The position numbers and the translations under genes were made by a program. A stretch of 64,000 nt of DNA from Moniliophthora roreri (taxonomy: Eukaryota > Basidiomycota > Agaricomycetes > Agaricales > Marasmiaceae): NCBI GenBank assembly GCA_001466705.2, contig LATX02000225.1, forward strand, positions 186,001 to 250,000, read 5' to 3'. Positions within the stretch are counted from its first letter, which is position 1. Each line of letters begins with the position of its first letter. This document shows, in pieces, positions 56,391-64,000 of the stretch. The notes beneath the pieces were generated by a model that was given only the letters and a program-made list of their open reading frames with translations, did no database searches and had not been told where the DNA came from.

Positions 56391-58209
56391 TCAAGGTTCC
56401 AGTTTTTTATGCACACTTTCATGCACATACACATAGGCTTTGCAGCCAAAAGGATGGAAATCACAGCTATGGGCTTTGGAACCAGTGAGAATCTGGTGAG
56501 CAGTCATCTCTTTCAAGCGATTGAGGTCTTGCATGGCACGATTGAGACAATAGCCAGCATAGCACCACACTTCATTCCAGAGGAATGGAGGGAGCTTAGA
56601 GTTGATGAGCATAGTGTGAACAAGACCAGCAGAAGTGTGGTTAAAGCATTCAGACACTCCATTTTGCTCTGGTGTATGAGCAGAGGTCCAGGTGAAGGTG
56701 ATACCCTTGAGCCAGAACCAGTCACAAAGCGAAGCATTGACATACTCGCCACCACCATTGCTATGGAAGTGCTTGAGCTTCTGGCCTGTAAGACACTCGA
56801 TCTTCCAAATCCACTCCTTTATCATGGATGACACCTCATTGGTAGTCTTCCACTTTAGGAAATAAGACCAGTGAGTCCCAGAGGAATCGTCGTTAAAGGT
56901 AATGACATAGCGGTTGCTATTATGGCTGATGATAGGAGCTTCCCAAAGATCAGAGTGGACGAGTCCCAAGAACTCAGTACAATGCTCCTTTTGGGAATGG
57001 AAGCTGATCTGCATCATTTTGCCCTTTATGCATGGTTCACAGATGGGGGGTTGAGAATTCAACTCCTTGTCCAAGATCTTCACACCATCAATCAAGCCAG
57101 CCTTCAACATAGGAATGAGGATGGAATAGCTGAGATGGGCAAGCTTCACATGGAGCTCCTCAAGAGTAGAGGCATACTTGCAGGTGAGGAAGACCACATC
57201 TGGTGTAGATGAATCCAGAGAGTCAAGAGTGTAGAGGCGCTGACAGTTCTTCATCCCAGTGAAGACAACATTCTCTAAAGCAGAGAAGCAGTGTAGAAGT
57301 TCACCACTGTCATTCAACTGGAAACAAAGTGACTTGCCATTACCAAAGATGGTGTAGCAACCATCCTCATCCATCTGAGCAACAGAGATGAGCGAGGCTG
57401 ATGCATCTGGCACAAAGGCTGTATGCTTCAGCTTCACCTTGGAGCTGCACCCAGCTTTGGACTTAGCAGGAATATGCACCTCACCTCGACCCATAATAGG
57501 TAGCTTGCCCTGACCAACACCAGTGATGACACCAGGAGTAGCAGAGTAGGTAGCAAAGTCAGAATGAGAGGAGTGAAGATGAGTGGAACTGCCGGAATCA
57601 ATAATGAAGGATTTACTGCCAGAAGACATACTAGCTAGATACACTTCGTCAGATGCAGTAGAGTGAGAGTGTGTCAAAGGAGAGTTCACAATGCTCATGT
57701 CATAGTGGAAAGAAGCATTGTTGAGAGCAAGATCTAAATCAGTGAGAACTATATTGGACACTTCTTCTCCTCCACTATCCTCCACAGCATGGGCCTTCTC
57801 CTTGCCCTTGCCACCCTTTCCCTTCTTCTTGTTCTTCTTTCCAGCTCTTCCTCCACTAGGCTCAGTGCAGTAGAACTTGGTATGACCACCTTTCCTACAA
57901 TTCATGCACCAGTATCTGCCCTTCAATAGCAGCATCAGCACAAGTGGCTTCACACATGGAGGAAACGATATCAGAGAGCTTAGTCTCCTTGTTGACTGAC
58001 TGAGCATGAATGAAGGAGTACCAGGACTGTGAGTCCTTGGGATTGGCAGAGAGAGTAGCGAGAAGAAGAGCAGCCTCCAAATAGAAAGGGACATCAAAAT
58101 CCAGTTTCTTGAGCATACTAAGACACTTCTGGAACGACTTCAAATGCTCCTCAACATCACCACCAGAAGAAAGAGGGGTAACGAGGCGACACATCCAATA
58201 CATGAGCAT
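56391..58209 (-). pseudogene. copia gag end, protease and integrase
   Basis: Gag segments (FVPFYLEAALLLATL-like, 58209-57895) lead to a zinc knuckle CMNCRKGGHTKFYC (CX2CX4HX4C). Then come FIIDSGSSTHLH, the aspartic protease site DSG, the pre-integrase HVKLAHLSY...CEPCIKGKM, and the integrase core with LVHSDLWEAP (first Asp), HFHSNGGGEY (second position Asn instead of Asp, codon at 56757-56759) and HTPEQNGVSECFN (Glu). The frame ends at 56391 with TGA where relatives have Arg (EPRAEVGF). Both defects fit CpG loss. Confidence 0.8.
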
Positions 58210-58509
58210 ACCTGAACCCTTCTGCTTCCCAACCTGCTTTAATGCCAGCTAGATCTTGTGGGAAGATGAAAGAGACCCCACTTGCACAACAAGAGACTCA
58301 TCAATGCACCGCATGAGGTAAACCTGAGCATGATTGTCCTTCTTCACCCAGTTCGCAAACTTGATAGACTTTGGGTCAGATGGCTTGGGGATGCCATCAA
58401 CCACAATGTCATACACATTAGTCAAATGAAGGGACCTCTCCACCAAACTGGACCAATAAACATAGTTGTCATGATTGACAAGAGGCTTGAGGGTAGAGTG
58501 TTTGAAAGG

Positions 58510-59239
58510 TAGTCAAGTCCTTTGACTCCTCATCTATCAGTCTCTCATCATATCCAACCCATATATCCAGTAATCCAAGACAAGTGCATCCAGCAAAGTG
58601 ATTTGCTACTTCTGCAGTCACAGGAGGCACACTAGAATACTGAATCATCACTCAGTTTAACGGTTCTAGACTGTGTACTAGCCAAAGGCTCTTTCCATCC
58701 TTCTTTAAGACACAGAACCATTTAGATCTATAGGATGAGCTGGAAGGTTTATATACTCCGGTATCAATCTTATCTTTGATCATTTTGCAAATTTCCACAT
58801 ATATGCCAGGTGGAATAGGAATATTCCTTTCTACCCACAGCACATGAGGCAAAACTGGAAACTTTACAGGAGGAAAGAAGTTGGTATGAAAATTACCTCC
58901 TTCTGATGGTTTCCAAGTGAATGCTTTTTCCTGTAGTTTCATTAGTTTATATATAAGTTTTCTCTCTTCAGGCCATAAGAATCCTTCTGGATGATTTTTA
59001 TCTATAATGCCTTTTCTTTCTTTGTTATATCTCTTACTCTCTACAGAATTGGATGGGTTTGTAGGCAATTCTGGCATGTCTTTCAAAGGATCTCCAGTTA
59101 TCATTCTTTGCACATGAAACTCTTGCAGAAGAGTTGCTTTAACTGGTTTCACTTTTAGTGCTACAGGTTTATATTTCCCAAAGACCAATTGACTGCCTTT
59201 AATAGATTCATCCCTTGATTGTTGTATGTCAAACAACAT
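58510..59239 (-). pseudogene. gypsy reverse transcriptase, N-terminal part
   Basis: KLMKLQEKAFTWKPSEGG, VPLPH-like LPHVLWVERNIPIPPG, then YRSKWFCVLKKDGKSLWLVH, where the usual RLVH has become WLVH. After an in-frame stop come VPPVTAEVANHFAGC, LLDIWVGYDERLIDEES and DLTTFQT. It is cut by the copia element before the YxDD motif. Confidence 0.75.
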
Positions 59240-59631
59240 TACATGCAGTATAGAATCAGAGTCTGTCTATTGATATTCTTTTCTAATTCCTGTATATACA
59301 GAATAATTTGCCAATATGCCATTTGCTTGTTGTAATAAGCATTGTGCATCATTATCATTATATTTTGTAAAGCAAGTGCTTATGAAAGTATCAATTTTCT
59401 TTTCTATGTGCTTATGAACTTCCAGCATAGTACTTGCCACTTGCAGGTACAGTTCCGCCAATTCCGTTTGCGTAAAAGCCTTTTCTAAGGGTATATTGTA
59501 TGCGCATATGCATAGGTTTTCGTTTTCATCCATTTCTATGATTACTGCAACCTCTCGCTGTTCTTTCAACAATTCCTTGAGGTTCCCTGAAAATTTGGTT
59601 GATCTGACAGGTTACTGTTTCTCTGCTGTTC

Positions 59632-60900
59632 TCAATCTTTCTCAAATGGAGGACCATTAGGCAGAGCCATGTCTGTTAGCTTTGGCTCTTGATAAGGCTC
59701 CAGTTTTATCCCTTTGCCTCTTTCATATGTCCTTATAGTTATCTGCTTCTGAGTATTGGGACACATTAAGGTGATGTCCATATGACTGTCCTCAAAAGTT
59801 TGAGTACACATTTTAGTTAGGACATCAAACAGCCTTCCCAATAGCATTTTGTATGGTACATGTTCAATGACATGCAATTGACCATAGATTGTGATGGTCC
59901 CAATCATAAGCAGAACATTCCTAGCTAAGCCTTGAGTTTAGTTAAGACTGCCATTTGCACTCTGCATATGAATATAGGTTGCCAGATCCCATGTAATTCC
60001 TTGGCCAACCGCTTCTTCTTTATCAATAAAGATGACTTGAGAACCCATATCTAAGAGTGCCTCAATCACCTCTGGATGATTGTTTAAATTTGGAAATATG
60101 CAGTGCAGTGCTTTCTGTTGATCTGGCCACTATAATGACCCTTCCTCTCTCAGAGGAGTCCTGTTCATTTAAGAACTGTTCCACTACATCTTTTTGTATT
60201 ATTGCACCAGCAGGCATTCCATCAACTTCTTGACTAAGTACTTCAAAATGCTCTTCCTAGCTTTCTCTAGCTAAGTCACTGGTTTCTATTACATGGGTAC
60301 AGTTTCCCAGATTATCAATTACTTCTTGGCTTAGTGCCAGAACTTGAGTTTGAGGTAATGACTCATAAAACATCTTAATAGGTTTGTGTTTTATTTCCTT
60401 AAGTTGTAACCTTCTTATTATTGTTCTTTGAAAGGATGGCGACAGCTTGGCTAAGACTTCTAAAAGTACTGGAACCTCAGATGCTAAGTATTTGTCAATA
60501 ACTGCATCCTCCAGAGCTTTTGTCATTTCTAAGGTATCTTCCTCAGGTATCAAAGTCAAAGCTGTCAACCTTCTGAGGTCTTTTATGGGTCTCTCTGAAA
60601 CTTTCCCACCCTGCTTTTGTTTGTCTAAATGTGCTGTCCCCTTTTCTATTGCTTGATTTTTGAGTATTGGAGGCCTGTCTACAGGCTTTACTTTATCAAA
60701 TGGACAGGTATCTTAGGGTAGCACTTTATTAGGTGTAGGATTTTCTTCACTATGTGTCTCTTTTGCCTTATCTTTAGCTTTCTCTTTGTTTTTGGGTTTT
60801 TCTTTCTTTGATAGCACATTTGTTTTTAATAGACCTTCTAGGTCCTGATATAAGGATTTATCAAAGCCTTTAGAAGGTGAAATAGAAATTTCTAATGATT
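59632..60900 (-). pseudogene. gypsy gag-pol linker and aspartic protease region
   Basis: A Lys-rich linker (KKEKPKNKEKAKDKAKE) leads to RRLTALTLIPEEDTLEM. Near 60030-60060 the protease site reads ALLDMGSQVIFIDKEE: the Asp and Gly of DSG are kept but the Ser is Met. Further on, VIEHVPYKMLLGRLFDVLTK is the conserved flap/ILGxxF-like region. Stops are present. Confidence 0.65.
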
Positions 60901-60908
60901 TGCCTTTA

Positions 60909-61655
60909 CACTATGTACAAGGTGTTCTTTTTATGCTATTAATACAAAGGAAATACACTCAGAATACTGCTATATATTTGCTTCCAGACAACACTCAGAA
61001 AATTCTATTAGTTTCAAGCTATCATCATATAGTGAAAACAGCAAGCATACTCTGGATTTTAATTTCCAGAAGAGTCAGTGTTTTTTGATTATTTTATAAT
61101 AATGAAATTATAGAATTATCCTTTAATTTTCTAATTACAAATATACTAAATTTTCTGCCTTATAAAATAGTGAGAAAACATTTAGAAAACAAATATAAGA
61201 TTTTGAATTTTATATTAAAGGAAACATGTTAAATACAAAAGGAAAACTATATGAAAACTATCTAAGAACTACTTCAAAATATAGTGTTTTCACGTGATTT
61301 TCCTACTATTTTCCTAGTGTTTTCCTAGTGTTTTCTCTGACTTTCCCACAATAGAAAATGTGGAATTTTTATCTTATCTTATCAGCATTTTCTGAGCATC
61401 TTCAACCAGAGAAAATTTAATGTTTTCTCAGTATGGAAATTATTCTAATATATTGTATTATCTATTAATTCTCAGAATTTGAAAATTCTATATCTTTTGC
61501 TGCTGAAAATTTAGTATTCTCCAGGCATATTCTTGTTGAGAGGACACAATTGAAATTTAGAATTTATATATGGTTTTATAAAAATTCTCTTTGCAAGAAG
61601 ATTAAGTGTTTTCTCAATCAGAAAACCATGTTAAAAGAACACCTCATACATAGTG
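60909..61655 (+). mobile_element. CACTA-type MITE, complete copy (747 bp) with 3-bp duplication TTA
   Basis: Termini CACTATGTACAAGGTGTTCT and AGAACACCTCATACATAGTG, flanked on both sides by TTA. It is inserted within the gypsy gag-pol frame and is the longest copy in the window. The interior contains TTTTCTCAAT...AGAAAA near-palindromes and repeated TTTTCCTAGTG, and has no gene. Confidence 0.88.
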
Positions 61656-61791
61656 TTACCCTTAGGGGATTTTGCTTTAGTAGCCTTGGCATTGTGTGCT
61701 ACCATCCCCATCACTGGGCTTCTCAGTTTTTTGTAACATCGGTCTGCACTGCATTTAGCTGCATTTATTGTAACATTGCTGCTGCTAATTG

Positions 61792-63660
61792 TTAAAGCGT
61801 GTTCTCCTCAAAGACAGGAGCTGTCATTGTTGCAGCATGAAATATGTTAGGCAGCTCATCTTCTTCTTCTATTCCACTAAAGAAGTAGGAGTCCAAAGAC
61901 ATCACCCATCCTTTAGTCTTTGCATATTTAGTAACCTTGTCTTTCCAGAACTCAGTTCCTTTACACTTCAGTAATCTTTTTCTATCTTTTAAGATATAGT
62001 GATTGGCTAATTCATTCCAAACCAGCCACCTATCGTTAACCATTTGTTTGTGCAATGGACATTCTCTTACCATGTGGCCTTGTTCACCACACCAGTAACA
62101 AATTTGTCTAGCACTTGTGGACTGTACAGCCCTTCCTATCATAGGCTGCCCATGTTTTCCTTGGACATCCTAGTTCATAGTGAATATCAGTGTCTCTTGG
62201 CTAAGAGGTTTCTGGGTTGCAAGCGCACCTAGCAAGCTTGTCATTTGCCTTTTTAGGTTCTCAATTTCTTGAGTCTGTGCTCATATAGTACATTGGTGTG
62301 CATCTATGGTCGCTGCTACACCCAAATTATACATAACCCTATCCTGTTTCTCTTTCTTAGGAAACAATGATGGTACTGTCTCTTCTTGTTTTATGACCAG
62401 CATTGTCGCAGCCTGGCTAGGAGCTTGTTCTTGCACTGCTTTCACTTGCACATTCATCAAAGGAATAGAAACCCCCATAGAAAAGGCCATACTCAGTATA
62501 ATGGGTTGTGTTTCCTCAGGAACTGCTGACTAATGTGAATTCAGGAAATAAATGTTCCCTGAATTGGTTGACATCACTATCTCAGCCTGCTTGATAACAT
62601 TGTTAAGTTCCCAAGGATCTTGTCATCTTCTAGGGTCTTCTTTTCCCTTATCTAGCTTATTGAGCATGAACAGCTCTATCTGCTGTTGAACACGTGTCTT
62701 GAATATTATTTCAAAGGTGCTCAAATATTTTTGTACTGCTGTGTGATTCGAAAGGAGAGCCAGAGGCTTAAGAAGCTTTTTGACTTTGAGCAGGAATGCT
62801 CGATTGTACTTCTTTAGCTTCTCCAGTCCTCCAAATCCAATATACTGACTGTGCAACACTATTAGGTACAATTTGTCTATTGATCCATTGTCTGTATCTG
62901 CTGAATCAGGGAATTCCTTAAATAATAGCTTTTTAAAGTCTTCCCAGGAGTTGCCTTTGGCTTTGCTACTCTCTTGTAATTCTGTATGCAGTTTATAGAA
63001 CATCTTCCGCATTGTGGAATAGATCTTTGAGGCACCCTCTATCAATCCAGCCATCTTAAATTGGATTTCAAGATCATCAAGCCATGCTTGTAAGGTATCT
63101 GGTTCATCTTTGTCAAATGACTTTACAGTGTGCAGAATTTTTCTAACATTTCCTTCTGCCAACTTATCTAACTGATCTTGTGGTAGGTCATCCCATCAGA
63201 AACATTGTGCATTTCCTGCAGTCGGCATTTCGTTATTATTCTGTGGTTCAGTTTCGGTTTCTTCTTGAAATATTCAAAGTAGATTGAACTCTTCAGCTAA
63301 GACCTCTACTCTAGATAATTGAGTGTTTCAGTCCATAATTAAGGTAGCAAAAGCAATAATGTTTCTACCAGGTGTTGATAGGGTAGTACTTCTTCTAGTA
63401 GATAGTGTCGAAGTACTTGCTTGAGAATCAATACGAACAAGTCTGCTTCTATTAAATTCAACTGGATCTGTTAATAAAACAGCTCCTGTCACAGTTGCTG
63501 ATCTAGTTGCTCTGGCTGGAGCTGTCAGATTCAATCTAGCAGTCTTTTTCTTTGATTCTTTCTGCTTTTCAGACCTTGATGAATTTTCTGCTACTGGAGT
63601 AGGTGGAAATGCACCAGAAATCACTTCAGACAACCCTTTTGAGCTACCAGTTAGGTGCAA
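61792..63660 (-). pseudogene. gypsy gag with zinc knuckle
   Basis: Begins around 63660 (basic, Ser/Thr-rich), continues VRKILHTVKSFDKDEPDTLQ and WLDDLEIQFKMAGLI (63162 onward), the capsid-like gag core, then ENLKRQMTSLLGAL. The zinc knuckle is CYWCGEQGHMVREC (CX2CX4HX4C) near 62100-62060, followed by WVMSLDSYFFSGIEEEDEL. It forms the particle core in functional elements. Stops at several points (for example near 63200 and 62170) make it defective. Confidence 0.75.
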
Positions 63661-64000
63661 CCTACCAGTCTGAATAAATAACCTAAAGAGGTTCTATTTG
63701 AAGAAAGGTGTCCTCCACTCAGGCAATGTCCTCTCCAGAGGACCTGTCCACAGTCTGCTCTCTAATTTTAATAGAGGACCTGCCACCAAGGTCAGGTTCT
63801 CTATGTGATGTGACAGGAGTGTCTGGGGTCCTTTTTAGAGAGCATGTCCTCTATACTAGCTGGAGAAAAATTGCCTAATCATAGGCTCTGGATAGTAGTA
63901 TTTTAGCTTATTTCAATTAGCTTAGTTCTTACTCTATTGGTATTGCTATTATAATGCTGTCTTTTATGCTAGCTTGGAAAAAATCAGCTATTCAGGGCTT
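63661..64000. other. leader side of the gypsy element; no LTR end recognised
   Basis: Contains several short related blocks (TCCTCTCCAGAGGACCTGTC, AATAGAGGACCTGCCACCAA, AGAGAGCATGTCCTCTATAC) in which AGAGGAC/GTCCTCT recurs. It may belong to the 5' untranslated region or LTR, with the boundary beyond the window. Confidence 0.4.

Larger units (their letters stand above)
54035..58510 (-). mobile_element. Ty1/copia retrotransposon inserted in the gypsy element, 5' end missing
   Basis: Minus strand: gag (58510-57900), zinc knuckle, protease and integrase (58097-56391), linker and reverse transcriptase (56315-55163), RNase H (55163-54294), purine tract and a 3' LTR (54286-54035). At the 5' side the gypsy reading DLTTFQT passes straight into copia gag (KHSTLKPLVNHDNY) with no LTR. 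The element is therefore 5'-truncated, or the two were joined by recombination. Confidence 0.8.
52600..63660 (-). mobile_element. Ty3/gypsy retrotransposon, 5' part to integrase, decayed and interrupted
   Basis: Reading on the minus strand: gag (63660-61792), linker and protease-like region (60900-59632), reverse transcriptase start (59239-58510), then a Ty1/copia element (58510-54035), then integrase (54030-52756) and an acidic tail. A CACTA MITE (60909-61655) is nested between gag and protease. The rest of the reverse transcriptase and RNase H, about 2 kb, is missing at the copia insertion. No 5' LTR is recognised up to 64000. Many Arg codons have become stop, Trp or Cys. Confidence 0.85.

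Overview
The window looks like a stretch of a basidiomycete (Agaricomycete, mushroom-type) genome scaffold. Coding regions are split by many short introns of about 50-75 nt with GT..AG ends. The recognisable proteins are typical of Agaricomycetes: a Gfo/Idh/MocA oxidoreductase, a secreted FAD-linked oxidase, an I66-type beta-trefoil protease inhibitor, a T5orf172-domain protein, an XPG/PIN nuclease and a tyrosine-recombinase transposase. Most of the rest is transposable-element sequence.

Layout. 1-15.2 kb is ordinary, CpG-containing sequence with the intact genes: the oxidoreductase (715-1922, +), the FAD oxidase (1963-3652, -) and the I66-like inhibitor (6022-6643, +). It also holds a truncated second copy of the oxidoreductase/FAD-oxidase pair (7047-8035), a broken small secreted cysteine-rich gene (11056-11461), scattered copies of a small repeat family with TACGAGTCCG-type ends, and a dimeric minisatellite (12467-13070). 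From about 15.2 kb to the end the sequence is strongly CpG-poor and almost wholly repeats: a hAT-type MITE (19298-19879), several long inverted and direct repeats (21-30 kb), a decayed tyrosine-recombinase transposase (32976-34810), a decayed XPG-family nuclease (to 38054), two inverted copies of a 1.7 kb LTR-like repeat, at least seven copies or parts of a CACTA-type MITE, fragments of an intron-rich gene family with a Zn(2)Cys(6)-spaced cluster (42.5-51.4 kb), a four-unit array of tRNA-like sequences (51.8-52.6 kb), and a Ty3/gypsy element (52.6-63.7 kb, - strand) interrupted by a Ty1/copia element (54.0-58.5 kb, - strand).

Two themes tie the right-hand part together. First, the decay is CpG-directed: arginine CGN codons have become TGA, TGG, TGT or CAN at the positions that matter. 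Examples are the transposase catalytic arginines, the copia integrase aspartate, and stops in the T5orf172 and copia genes. Repeat copies also differ mainly by C-to-T and G-to-A at CpG. This is the footprint of cytosine methylation and deamination, or of a RIP-like process. Second, the scaffold contains ten single-N joins, most flanked by exact or near-exact copies of the same sequence (1653, 1777 and 1049 bp are exactly matching lengths). These are best read as unmerged contig overlaps or haplotype/repeat joins. At the CACTA MITEs the 3-bp target duplications pair between different copies, so the order of pieces between about 41 and 48 kb is probably scrambled.
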